64,000 bases of DNA. Origin: Lachnospiraceae bacterium (GTDB lineage Bacteria; Bacillota; Clostridia; Lachnospirales; Lachnospiraceae). The notes beneath the pieces are model-generated. The model was not told where the DNA came from. It did no database searches and saw only the letters and a program-made list of their open reading frames with translations. The stretch covers positions 62,001 through 126,000 of the forward strand of contig CABJAV010000004.1 in the NCBI GenBank assembly GCA_902363675.1, written 5' to 3'. Made by a program: the position numbers and the translations under genes. This document shows, in pieces, positions 42,997 through 52,136 of this stretch (position 1 is its first letter; each line of letters begins with the position of its first letter).

Positions 42997-44733
42997 ATGA
43001 ACGGACCGGTGGCACCAAAGGACCCGGAAAAGAAGCGTCCATATTTTTATATTATGAAGGACAAGGAAATCTTCGGAGCAAAACAGGAAGACGGAAGTGC
43101 GATTCATTTTATCTATGAGAGTGACGGAAGACTGATCAACAGTGCACAGATCGTCGGAAATATTACGGATGAGAATATGCTTCGGTTATTGGAGACGGTG
43201 GAGGGATTCGGCAAGCTTGTACACAGTATCGGGGTGTCTGTTGAGACCGACAATCCAAAGGAGGAGATGGAGTTCATCTTCCAGATGTACGGGAAAAAAG
43301 ATCTCTACGGAGGCGGAACCAATCTGCGATGCAGCCTGACCGGAGACGGAATGGAACGGCGCATTTATCTGTCGGATTATACCTGGACAGAGGATGATTA
43401 TATTCCGGGACAGATCAAGTTCATCATGAGCGCACCGGAAAAGATGGGAAAAGCCAGCGTTCGGTTTTATCTGAACGACGGATATACGGCTCCGGAAGAG
43501 GTGGAAGAAAAAGCGGTGGATACGAAATCGGAACTGTACTGCACGATGATCGAGCGTTCTCTCATGAATCTGGGCAACACCTACCGTATCCGCAAAGCGA
43601 TCGAGAAGGCGAGAGCCGGAAAAGAAGTAACGCTTGCCTATATCGGAGGGTCGATCACGCAGGGGGCGGGAGCGACACCGATCAATACCGAGTGTTATGC
43701 CTATAAGTCCTATCAGCTTTTCAAAAGCAGATTTGCGATGGGAGATAACGTTAAATTTGTGAAAGCGGGCGTTGGAGGAACCCCATCGGAGCTTGGAATG
43801 CTCCGCTTTGACAGAGATGTGTTAAGAGACGGCGAGAAGCCGGATATCGTAGTCGTAGAATTTGCGGTCAACGATGAGGGCGACGAGACGAAGGGCGATT
43901 GCTACGAAAGCCTTGTGCGCAAGATCTTAAAGCTGGATTGGAATCCGGCGGTCGTTCTGCTTTTTTCCGTATTTGCCAATGACTGGAATCTGCAGGATCG
44001 CTTAAGCCCGGTCGGCAGACTGTATGATCTGCCGATGGTCAGTATCAAGGATACCGTGGTGGAGCAGTTTACAAAGAAACCGAACGAGGGAAGGGTTCTG
44101 ACAAAAAATCAGTTCTTTTACGATATGTTCCATCCGAGCAACCTCGGCCATACCATTATGGCAGACTGTTTACAGTATCTGTTTGAGCGCTGTGATTTAA
44201 GCGAGCATGCAAGACTTGACGCTTTTGAGAGCGGTCTGACCGAGGAGGGAATGCTTGCACAGCAGCTGCAGATGAAGCCGGCAATCGGCAAAAGCTTTGA
44301 GCATGTACGGCTTCTGGATAAGAAAGATGTCTATGATGAGGCCAAAATTGATGCCGGTGGCTTCTGTGCAACGGATGATCAGCTCCAGAGTGTGGAGATG
44401 GATGACCGGTTAGAATTGACACCGGAGTTTCCGTACAATTGGATGTACGATGCAACGATGCCGGAGAATGCCGCCTTTACAATCCGCATCCATTGCAAAG
44501 CGCTTGTGTTGATCTTTAAGGATTCCGGAGAAGTGGACGTTGGAAAGGCGTATGTCGATGTGGACGGTGAGCGTCGCATGACGGCGGATCCGCATATTAA
44601 CAACTGGCAGCACTGCAATGCGATGATCGTGTTCAATGAGGATGAAAGCGCCGACCATACGGTACGCATTGAAGTTGCAGAAGAAGACAGAGACAAGAAG
44701 TTTACAATTTTAGGATTTGGTTACGTATTATAG
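42997..44733 (+). CDS. SGNH-type xylan acetylesterase with N-terminal beta domain
   Basis: A 578-residue cytoplasmic esterase. An N-terminal beta-sandwich region (about 1-185) precedes an SGNH hydrolase core: block I is YIGGSITQGAG (nucleophile Ser219, GGS instead of the usual GDS), block III VEFAVNDEG, and block V DMFHP (Asp376, His379). A further beta domain follows (about 440-578). The arrangement resembles CE2/CE20-like acetyl esterases of gut xylanolytic Clostridia, and the context with xylosidases supports deacetylation of xylo-oligosaccharides. ATG 42997 has GGGAGG 8 bases upstream; the ATG at 42991 overlaps the previous stop and is too close. Confidence 0.85.
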   Translation: MNGPVAPKDPEKKRPYFYIMKDKEIFGAKQEDGSAIHFIYESDGRLINSAQIVGNITDENMLRLLETVEGFGKLVHSIGVSVETDNPKEEMEFIFQMYGKKDLYGGGTNLRCSLTGDGMERRIYLSDYTWTEDDYIPGQIKFIMSAPEKMGKASVRFYLNDGYTAPEEVEEKAVDTKSELYCTMIERSLMNLGNTYRIRKAIEKARAGKEVTLAYIGGSITQGAGATPINTECYAYKSYQLFKSRFAMGDNVKFVKAGVGGTPSELGMLRFDRDVLRDGEKPDIVVVEFAVNDEGDETKGDCYESLVRKILKLDWNPAVVLLFSVFANDWNLQDRLSPVGRLYDLPMVSIKDTVVEQFTKKPNEGRVLTKNQFFYDMFHPSNLGHTIMADCLQYLFERCDLSEHARLDAFESGLTEEGMLAQQLQMKPAIGKSFEHVRLLDKKDVYDEAKIDAGGFCATDDQLQSVEMDDRLELTPEFPYNWMYDATMPENAAFTIRIHCKALVLIFKDSGEVDVGKAYVDVDGERRMTADPHINNWQHCNAMIVFNEDESADHTVRIEVAEEDRDKKFTILGFGYVL

Positions 44734-44743
44734 GAGTAGTAAA

Positions 44744-46303
44744 ATGGTTACAGTTAAGAATCCAATTTTAATGGGATTTTATCCGGACCCTTCCATTTGC
44801 AGAAAGGGAGAGGATTATTATATCGTCAATTCAAGTTTTGTGTATGCACCGGGAGTGCCAATCTTTCACAGCAGAGATCTCGCACATTGGGAGCAGATCG
44901 GCAATATTTTAGACCGTCCGTCGCAGCTTCCTGTGGCGGGAGCGGATATCTCAGATGGTATTTATGCGCCGACGATCCGCTATCATGATGGTTTGTTTTA
45001 TATGATCACGACCAATGTGACGCGCGACAACAATTTTATCGTCACAGCGGAGAATCCGGAAGGACCGTGGTCCGAGCCGTATTATCTCGGCGACGATGCC
45101 CCGGGCATCGACCCGAGCCTTTTTTTTGACGATGACGGCAAATGTTATTATTGCGGAACCCGTCCGAATCCGGAGGGCGTTCGCTATAACGGGGACTGGG
45201 AGATTTGGATTCAGGAACTGGATCTTAAGACCATGAAGCTGGTCGGTGAGAGCATGGCAATCTGGAAAGGTGCGGTAAAGGGATGTATCTGGCCGGAAGG
45301 TCCGCATATTTACAAGATCGATGGTTATTATTATCTGCTCCACGCAGAAGGCGGAACCGGTCCGGAACACAGTATTACGGTGGCACGCAGTAAGAAGCTG
45401 TTCCAGTGGTTTGAAGGCTGTCCGCGCAATCCGATTTTCACACACCGCAATCTCGGTATGGATTATCCGGTCATCTATGCGGGACATGGAGATCTGGTTG
45501 ATGACGGCAAGGGAAACTGGTATGTTGTAATGCTTGCGTCAAGACCTTGCAAAAAGCATAGCAGCATGGGGCGAGAGACTTTCCTTGCCAGGGTGATCTG
45601 GGAGGACGGCTGGCCGGTGATCGCTCCGGGGGTCGGACATCTGGAGGACGAATTTACGATCGATATGCCTGAGCATCGCTTTGCGGAAGAAATTACGAAT
45701 TCCGATGTCATTCATTTCTGGGGAGAACAGCTGGATCAGCGGCTGGTGGCAATCGAGGACTGGACATCCGGAATTTATTCGCTGACCGAACGTGAGGGTG
45801 CACTTCGGATGTACCTTCGCAAAGAAAAGATTTCCGAGAGAGCAAACTGTGCATATCTTGGTGTAAGACAGAAGAGTTACCGCTTTGTCGCAGAGACCGG
45901 TATGGAATTCTATCCGGAAAATGAGTCGGAGACGGCGGGACTTGTGCTTTACCAGAATAATGAAAATCATCTCCGGTTTGAAGTGGTGCGCGTGGATGGA
46001 GAAGTTTGTTTTGTGGTAACCAGCTGTATTCACGGAGATGAGCAGACGCTGGCAACGACACGGCTGGAGAAGAAAGGAAAATTAAAGATCCGCCTGCAGT
46101 GCTGCGATCAGTGTGCCCGTGTCTGGATTTCGGAAGGCAAAGGATATGTATCCGTTGCGGAAAATCTGGATCTTCTTGCTTACACGACAGAGGAAGCCGG
46201 AGGCTTTGTAGGATGCACAGTCGGTATATATGCATCTTCCAACGGTAGCGACAGTACAAATTATGCTGATTTCGAATGGCTGACATGCCAGTCGATGGAT
46301 TGA
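44744..46303 (+). CDS. GH43 beta-xylosidase (possible alpha-L-arabinofuranosidase)
   Basis: A 519-residue intracellular glycosidase that cleaves xylose from non-reducing ends. The five-bladed propeller (about 1-310) shows the three acidic residues in context: NPILMGFYPDPSI (base Asp), GIDPSLFFDDDGK (pKa modulator Asp) and WPEGPHIYK (acid Glu). The C-terminal beta-sandwich (about 325-519) is the one found in xylosidases of the SXA type, and the total length fits. There is no signal peptide. ATG 44744 with TAGGAG upstream is chosen over the in-frame ATG inside the preceding gene. Confidence 0.94.
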   Translation: MVTVKNPILMGFYPDPSICRKGEDYYIVNSSFVYAPGVPIFHSRDLAHWEQIGNILDRPSQLPVAGADISDGIYAPTIRYHDGLFYMITTNVTRDNNFIVTAENPEGPWSEPYYLGDDAPGIDPSLFFDDDGKCYYCGTRPNPEGVRYNGDWEIWIQELDLKTMKLVGESMAIWKGAVKGCIWPEGPHIYKIDGYYYLLHAEGGTGPEHSITVARSKKLFQWFEGCPRNPIFTHRNLGMDYPVIYAGHGDLVDDGKGNWYVVMLASRPCKKHSSMGRETFLARVIWEDGWPVIAPGVGHLEDEFTIDMPEHRFAEEITNSDVIHFWGEQLDQRLVAIEDWTSGIYSLTEREGALRMYLRKEKISERANCAYLGVRQKSYRFVAETGMEFYPENESETAGLVLYQNNENHLRFEVVRVDGEVCFVVTSCIHGDEQTLATTRLEKKGKLKIRLQCCDQCARVWISEGKGYVSVAENLDLLAYTTEEAGGFVGCTVGIYASSNGSDSTNYADFEWLTCQSMD

Positions 46304-46334
46304 TAGAAAGTGTTTAAGATGAGGAGATGACATA

Positions 46335-48479
46335 ATGAGTAGACAGACAAAAGAATATGCAAAGAAACTGGTTGCACAGATGACGGTTGAGGAAAAAATG
46401 AGCCAGATGCTCTATGAGTCACCAGCGATCGAGCGACTTAATATTCCGGCATATAACTGGTGGAATGAGGCTTTGCATGGTGTTGCAAGAGCCGGAGTTG
46501 CTACGGTATTTCCACAGTCGATCGGACTTGCGGCGACATTCGATCCAAAACTTGTCGGACAGATCGGTGATGTAGTGTCGACGGAAGGACGTGCAAAATT
46601 TAATGAGTTTTCAAGAAGGGGCGACCATGGAATCTATAAAGGACTTACGTTCTGGGCACCGAATGTCAACATTTTCCGCGATCCGAGATGGGGAAGAGGT
46701 CATGAGACGTATGGAGAGGATCCGTATCTTACGGCGGAACTCGGATGTGCGTACATCAAAGGCTTACAGGGACCGGATCCGGATCATCTGAAATCTGCAG
46801 CATGCGCAAAGCATTTTGCGGTACACAGCGGTCCGGAAGCGATCCGCCATGAATTCAATGCAAAAGCGTCTAAGCATGATATGTATGACACTTATCTGTA
46901 TGCGTTTAAGCGATGTGTCAAGGATGCCAAGGTTGAGGCCGTCATGGGCGCTTACAATCGCGTGAACGGAGAGCCGGCGTGTGGAAGCAAAACTCTCCTG
47001 AAGGATATTTTAAGAGATGAATTTGGTTTTGAAGGTCATGTGGTATCGGACTGCTGGGCAATTCTTGATTTCCACGAGCACCATCATGTGACAGAGAGTG
47101 TCGAGGAATCTGCGGCTATGGCAGTAAACAACGGCTGCGACCTGAACTGCGGAAGCGCCTTTTTACATTTGCAGGAAGCTTACGAGAGGGGACTTGTTTC
47201 AGAGGAAGCGATCACAGAAGCGGTGGAGCGTCTGATGGAAGTTCGTATTCGTCTGGGTATGATGAAGGATTATCCGTCCCCGTATGAAGACATTACCTAT
47301 GATAAGGTAGAATGTCCGGAACATGTGAAGTTGTCTGTTGAAGCGGCAAGAAGAAGTCTTGTTCTGTTGAAAAACGAGAATGCGTTCCTGCCGTTGGATA
47401 AAAATAAGATACAGACCGTCGCAGTCATCGGTCCGAATGCGAATTCAAGAGATGCGCTGGTCGGAAACTATGTCGGAACCTCTTCCCGTTACATTACTCC
47501 ACTGGAGGGAATTCAGCAGTATGTGGGGGATGATGTGCGTGTATTATATGCAGAAGGCTGTCATCTGTACAAAGACAAAGTGGAATTTCTGGCAGAGACG
47601 AAGGATCGATTCGAGGAAGCGGTCATTGCGGCGGAGCAGGCAGATGTTGTAGTTATGTGCCTTGGTCTTGATGCGACGATCGAAGGCGAGGAAGGCGATG
47701 CCGGTAATGAATATGCCAGCGGGGATAAACTGGGACTCAATCTTCCGGGACTTCAGGAAGAACTGCTCGAGACGGTTACGGCTGTCGGAAAGCCGGTTGT
47801 GCTCGTGATTTCGGCGGGAAGTGCACTCGATCTCTCATGGGCGGATGCGCATGTTGCTGCGATTATTGACAGTTTTTATCCGGGAGCCCGTGGCGGAAAG
47901 GCAGTCGCAGAAGTAATCTTCGGTGATTTTTCACCATCCGGAAAGCTGCCTGTCACCTTTTATCAGGGAACGGAAAATCTTCCGGAGTTTACGGATTATG
48001 ATATGTCCGATCGCACATATCGTTATACGGACAAGAATGTGCTCTATCCGTTCGGTTACGGATTGCATTATGGAACGATCCGTTACGAGAATGCACAGAT
48101 TTCCTGTGCGCAGTGCGGTGTGAGAGATGCCGTCGATGTGAGTGTGGATGTCATAAATGAGAGTTCCTACACGATCCATGAGAGTGTTCAGGCGTACATT
48201 CAGCATGAGGAAGCGGATGCGTATGAACCGGGATATCAGTTGAAAGGAATACAGACGGTTACATTACAGCCGAAAGAGACGAAGCGTGTGACCATATCTC
48301 TTAAGGCACGTGACTTTGCAATTATCACGCAGGAGGGAGAATGCGTTGTAAGACCGGGATCTTACCGCATCGCAATCGGAGGTCAGCAGCCGGATGCAAG
48401 AAGTGCAAAACTTACCGGAAGTGACGTGGCTGCGCTGGTGGTCCGCAGAGAGGGTGAGCAGACACCGGTTGAGTATTAG
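46335..48479 (+). CDS. GH3 beta-xylosidase / beta-glucosidase
   Basis: A 714-residue cytoplasmic GH3 enzyme without signal peptide. Domain order: a (beta/alpha)8 barrel (about 1-330) with YNWWNEALHGVARAG, RDPRWGRGHETYGEDPYLT and the nucleophile Asp239 in HVVSDCWAI; the alpha/beta sandwich (about 335-560); then a fibronectin-III-like domain to the end. The YNWWNEALHGV motif is frequent in xylosidase members, and the neighbours favour xylosidase over glucosidase activity. It is the last glycosidase gene of the operon; the next gene has its own promoter. Confidence 0.94.
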   Translation: MSRQTKEYAKKLVAQMTVEEKMSQMLYESPAIERLNIPAYNWWNEALHGVARAGVATVFPQSIGLAATFDPKLVGQIGDVVSTEGRAKFNEFSRRGDHGIYKGLTFWAPNVNIFRDPRWGRGHETYGEDPYLTAELGCAYIKGLQGPDPDHLKSAACAKHFAVHSGPEAIRHEFNAKASKHDMYDTYLYAFKRCVKDAKVEAVMGAYNRVNGEPACGSKTLLKDILRDEFGFEGHVVSDCWAILDFHEHHHVTESVEESAAMAVNNGCDLNCGSAFLHLQEAYERGLVSEEAITEAVERLMEVRIRLGMMKDYPSPYEDITYDKVECPEHVKLSVEAARRSLVLLKNENAFLPLDKNKIQTVAVIGPNANSRDALVGNYVGTSSRYITPLEGIQQYVGDDVRVLYAEGCHLYKDKVEFLAETKDRFEEAVIAAEQADVVVMCLGLDATIEGEEGDAGNEYASGDKLGLNLPGLQEELLETVTAVGKPVVLVISAGSALDLSWADAHVAAIIDSFYPGARGGKAVAEVIFGDFSPSGKLPVTFYQGTENLPEFTDYDMSDRTYRYTDKNVLYPFGYGLHYGTIRYENAQISCAQCGVRDAVDVSVDVINESSYTIHESVQAYIQHEEADAYEPGYQLKGIQTVTLQPKETKRVTISLKARDFAIITQEGECVVRPGSYRIAIGGQQPDARSAKLTGSDVAALVVRREGEQTPVEY

Positions 48480-48523
48480 AGTGCAGAAATATCAAGAAAC
48501 AATTTTAAATATAGTCTCGTATA

Positions 48524-48584
48524 TGTTATAATGAATTTAACGGGTTGTACGAATTGAGGAGCAGGTCGAAAAATCTGCTCCTTT
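48524..48584 (+). promoter_or_regulatory. Promoter and leader hairpin of the yesM-like kinase gene
   Basis: An extended -10, TGTTATAAT, covers 48524-48532 (box 48527-48532), with no strong -35. The transcript leader then contains AGGAGCAG (48557-48564) pairing with CTGCTCCT (48575-48582) and followed by TT, a short attenuator-like hairpin ahead of the start at 48620. Confidence 0.5.
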
Positions 48585-48619
48585 ATCGCTTTGTTGTGTG
48601 TGAATTTAGAGGGATTGGT

Positions 48620-50386
48620 ATGAATATCATCGACAAGTTCATCAAGGTAATGGAAAGATATATGGATAATCTTTCTATTAAGAAAAAATTTATACAGTTA
48701 TACATTTTCTGTGTTTTTTTACCGCTGATCATTACGGACAGTGTCGTCTTATATATTGTAGACAGCATGGAATCGCAGCGGCAGTATCATGAGATGGCAA
48801 ATGTTGCGAATGCAGTCAGCTATAATATCAGTGCACTGGTGGAGAATGCGGGAGAAATTGCCAAAAGTATGTACACCAATAGAAGGATGAATACCTTTTT
48901 GGAGAAGCAATATGAGAGCACTTCGGATTATTATACGGAATATCAGAATTTCTTTCAGGATTCGACGTTGGAAAACGTACTCGGCATGAATCAGATCGTC
49001 TTTACCCTGTATACGGATAATCCTACCATGGTAAAAGGGGGAAAGATTGATACTATGTCAAATCTGAAGAAAACGGCAGCATATGCGGCGTGGAAGGAAC
49101 GGGGCGAAAACGAAGGGCTTTTTTTTATATATGAAAATAAAGGATATGCCAATTCCTATCGCCGTAAGATCATTCTATTGCAGAATCTTGATTTCTTTTC
49201 CACGGATCAGGAAAAGATGTTGAAGATTGAATTCGATTACAACAGTATGATGCGGATGCTCAGGCGGATGAAGTTTGATAATGAAGTTCACATCTGTCAA
49301 GGGGATGAGATCGTACTGAGTAACGGATATTTCAGTGGTGTCGGTAATGCGTTTGATACAATCAGTGTGCAGCAGAAGACGGGGTATAAGCAGTCGCTTT
49401 GTCTTCACGGAGCGCAGCTGGACATCTATGTGCTGAAATCAGACAATGGAATATGGAATCGAATTGCAAGGGATCTTCCGCTTCTTGGTTTTCTGGTAAT
49501 CATCAATGTGGTTCTTCCGGTGGGATTTGTGTTGCTTCTCAATCGTTCGTTCACAAAGAGAATCCGGGGACTGAGCAAAGTGTTTCAATCGGTAAACGGG
49601 GAACATCTTGTCCGGATGACACACGAAAACGGCGGGGATGAGATTGGCAGCATGATCCGGAATTACAACCGGATGGTAGACCGGACGAATGAACTGATAC
49701 AGACGGTATACAAAAACAAGATCAAAGAACAGGAAATTCTGGTGGGCAGAAAGAATGCGGAACTTTTAGCGTTGCAGAGCCAGATCAACCCGCATTTTTT
49801 ATTTAATGCGCTGGAGAGTATCCGCATGCGGAGTCTCTTAAAAAAGGAAAACGAGACGGCAGATATGGTAGAAAAGCTGGCGATCATGCAAAGGCAATAT
49901 GTGGATTGGGGAAATGATTTGGTACGGATTGAACAGGAACTTGAATTTGTGAAGGCCTATCTGTCCCTGCAGAAGTATCGCTTTGGGGATCGCTTGAATT
50001 ACAATCTTGATATCGCAACGGAATGTATGCAGAACCGGATACCGAAGCTTACCATTGTAACATTCGTGGAGAACGCCTGTGTGCATGGAATCGAAAGTAA
50101 GGCATCACCAGGATGGATTTTTGTAAGAGTCTATAAGAAGGACGGACAATTATGGATTGAGATTGAAGATACGGGAAGCGGGATGAATCAGCAACAGATT
50201 CTGCAGATTCAGAATGATATGCAGAATGCGGATATCCAGATGCTGAAAGAACGCAAGAGTGTCGGCATGCTGAATGCATGTTTGCGCCTTCGAATGCAGA
50301 CGAAGGATCATGTATGTTTTGAAATCGATGGTGAAGAAGGCGCAGGAACATGGATTACGATCCGTATTCCGATGGAGTATGTATAA
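48620..50386 (+). CDS. YesM-type sensor histidine kinase
   Basis: A 588-residue membrane kinase of the sugar-sensing LytS/YesM class. First membrane helix about 24-46, extracellular sensing domain about 47-285, second helix about 285-310, then a HAMP region, the His_kinase domain with QSQINPHFLFNALES (His392) and a GHKL ATPase domain (ENACVHGIE, EDTGSGM). ATG 48620 has GAGGGATTGG upstream; earlier in-frame codons lie within the leader hairpin. It pairs with the response regulator 12 bases downstream and probably senses xylo-oligosaccharides, perhaps with a binding protein. Confidence 0.92.
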   Translation: MNIIDKFIKVMERYMDNLSIKKKFIQLYIFCVFLPLIITDSVVLYIVDSMESQRQYHEMANVANAVSYNISALVENAGEIAKSMYTNRRMNTFLEKQYESTSDYYTEYQNFFQDSTLENVLGMNQIVFTLYTDNPTMVKGGKIDTMSNLKKTAAYAAWKERGENEGLFFIYENKGYANSYRRKIILLQNLDFFSTDQEKMLKIEFDYNSMMRMLRRMKFDNEVHICQGDEIVLSNGYFSGVGNAFDTISVQQKTGYKQSLCLHGAQLDIYVLKSDNGIWNRIARDLPLLGFLVIINVVLPVGFVLLLNRSFTKRIRGLSKVFQSVNGEHLVRMTHENGGDEIGSMIRNYNRMVDRTNELIQTVYKNKIKEQEILVGRKNAELLALQSQINPHFLFNALESIRMRSLLKKENETADMVEKLAIMQRQYVDWGNDLVRIEQELEFVKAYLSLQKYRFGDRLNYNLDIATECMQNRIPKLTIVTFVENACVHGIESKASPGWIFVRVYKKDGQLWIEIEDTGSGMNQQQILQIQNDMQNADIQMLKERKSVGMLNACLRLRMQTKDHVCFEIDGEEGAGTWITIRIPMEYV

Positions 50387-50398
50387 GGGGGAAGAAAG

Positions 50399-51988
50399 AT
50401 GTTAAAAGTATTGCTTGTGGATGATGAGCCTTTTATTATTCAGGGATTAAAGGTATTGATCGACTGGGAACAGGAAGGTTATACGATCGCAGGGACTGCG
50501 TCAAACGGAAAAGAGGCATATGATTTCCTGAAAAAGGAGAGCGTAGATCTGATCATTGCGGATATCCAGATGCCGGTCATGACAGGACTGGAGCTGCAGG
50601 AAACGATACGAAAAGAAAATCTTTCAAATGCCTACTTTGTCATCTTAAGCGGATATGCGGATTTCGAATATGCACGGCGGGCACTTCAAAATGAATGTAT
50701 GGATTATATTTTAAAGCCGGTTGATCGTGAAATGCTGCTGAAACTGCTTAACAGGGTGTCAGCGATGCGGGATGAAGATGACCGGATGCAGCAGAAAAAC
50801 CGGAAGATGGAAAAGGCGTACCTTGCAAGAAATCAGATTGCTTTGATCAAGGGAAAATACGATGATTCCAATCTGCAATATGTCACATCACAGATGAAAT
50901 GCAAAGAAGGTGTTCGCTACGTTGAAATTCAGATGGCGGAATGTGATGCGGATGAAGATGTGACGGATCAGGAGATGCGTGAATTCCAAAGACAGATGTA
51001 TGAATGCTGTACTGCATTCCTGAGAGATTATGCGGAGAATTGTGTGTTTGACGTATCGGCAGATGAAAAAATATATGATGTGGGATTGATCTTTTTTCGA
51101 TATATGGCGGAAGAGGCAGGACTCGATGAAAAAGCTTATCTGAACTGGTTGGTGGAATATCTGGGCGAGAATCTGTCGCGCCCGGTTACGTTGCTTGTCG
51201 GAAAAAACGTGCAGGATATCAGCCGTATTGCAAGATCATACGGGAATGCCTGTATGCTTCGTTCCTTTCAGGGATTTCGAAGCAAAAAGGACATCTATTT
51301 CTACGAGGAAGAAGTGCAGGTGTCCAATGACGGTATGGTTTTGTGCAAGAAGAGTCTGGATCATCTGCTGAAAGTGGTGGAACAGAATAATCATATGGAA
51401 ATCCGTTCTGCTGTAGATCAGTTCTATGAAGAAATGGGACAAAGGGGCGTGCATGGAGAGGCCATGACACTCAATATCAACTATTTGCTGTTTCAGTTGA
51501 TTCATCTTGCAAGTGAGCAGGATGATGAAGTAAATCAGGAAGAAATTCTGCGTCTGATTTCGGAGAGCAGTTTTGAGGCGGGAACAATCCGCGGCAGTAA
51601 GTCACATCTGATGCGTTTTGCATGCGAGTACGGAGATTATCTTTCCCAGCTCCGCAAGAACGTATCCAGAGGTGTGCTTGGAAATGTGGAGAAAGAAATT
51701 AGGGAAAACTACGCGGATAACCTCACGCTTAAGGGACTCAGTGAGAAATATTATGTCAACAGTGCCTATCTCGGACAGCTGTTCCGGAAGAAGTACGGTC
51801 AGTCGTTTAAAGACTATCTGAACAATTATCGAATGGATCGGGCTGCCGATATTCTTCTGCATTCCGATAAGAAGATCATTCTGGTTGCGGAGGAGGTCGG
51901 ATATCATGATCTGGATTATTTTGTCAACCGCTTTATTCAGGTAAAAGGCTGTACACCGGCGAAATTCCGCAGGCAGATGCAGCAGTAA
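50399..51988 (+). CDS. YesN-type response regulator with AraC DNA-binding domain
   Basis: A 529-residue regulator paired with the preceding kinase. The receiver domain (about 1-120) has acidic DDE near the N-terminus, phospho-acceptor Asp55 in IADIQMPVM and Lys106 in LKPVD. A middle region of about 280 residues follows. The C-terminal AraC domain has two helix-turn-helix units (LKGLSEKYYVNSAYLGQLF; IILVAEEVGYHDLDYFVNRF). It lies directly upstream of the binding-protein operon, whose control region contains three phased ACTATAGTT repeats. It is the best candidate to bind them. Confidence 0.93.
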   Translation: MLKVLLVDDEPFIIQGLKVLIDWEQEGYTIAGTASNGKEAYDFLKKESVDLIIADIQMPVMTGLELQETIRKENLSNAYFVILSGYADFEYARRALQNECMDYILKPVDREMLLKLLNRVSAMRDEDDRMQQKNRKMEKAYLARNQIALIKGKYDDSNLQYVTSQMKCKEGVRYVEIQMAECDADEDVTDQEMREFQRQMYECCTAFLRDYAENCVFDVSADEKIYDVGLIFFRYMAEEAGLDEKAYLNWLVEYLGENLSRPVTLLVGKNVQDISRIARSYGNACMLRSFQGFRSKKDIYFYEEEVQVSNDGMVLCKKSLDHLLKVVEQNNHMEIRSAVDQFYEEMGQRGVHGEAMTLNINYLLFQLIHLASEQDDEVNQEEILRLISESSFEAGTIRGSKSHLMRFACEYGDYLSQLRKNVSRGVLGNVEKEIRENYADNLTLKGLSEKYYVNSAYLGQLFRKKYGQSFKDYLNNYRMDRAADILLHSDKKIILVAEEVGYHDLDYFVNRFIQVKGCTPAKFRRQMQQ

Positions 51989-52009
51989 TTACATATTAGG
52001 GAGAAATGC

Positions 52010-52062
52010 AAAACAGGGTAAACTATAGTTCGTCAGAATGAACTATAGTTTACCCTGTTTTT
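52010..52062 (+). terminator. Perfect 22-bp inverted repeat, terminator and possible operator
   Basis: The arm at 52010-52031 pairs without mismatch with 52040-52061 around the 8-base loop GTCAGAAT. The stem ends in GTTTTT, so it can act as the terminator of the kinase-regulator operon. Each arm contains AACTATAGTT, which is also part of the repeat motif next to the promoter of the following operon. Confidence 0.7.
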
Positions 52063-52107
52063 GACTATAGTTCGTCGGATTGTTTGAAACCGTAAAAAAA
52101 GTAAAAT
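52021..52107 (+). promoter_or_regulatory. Phased ACTATAGTT repeats and promoter of the xylo-oligosaccharide ABC operon
   Basis: RACTATAGTT occurs at 52021-52030, 52041-52050 and 52063-52072, spaced 20 and 22 bases, about two helical turns. The first and third copies continue into CGTCAG and CGTCGG. A weak -35 (TTGTTT, 52080-52085) and -10 TAAAAT (52102-52107) follow directly, the arrangement expected for activation by a bound AraC-type protein. Confidence 0.55.
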
Positions 52108-52136
52108 AGTTAATATAAAAAAGGAGGTTACAATCT

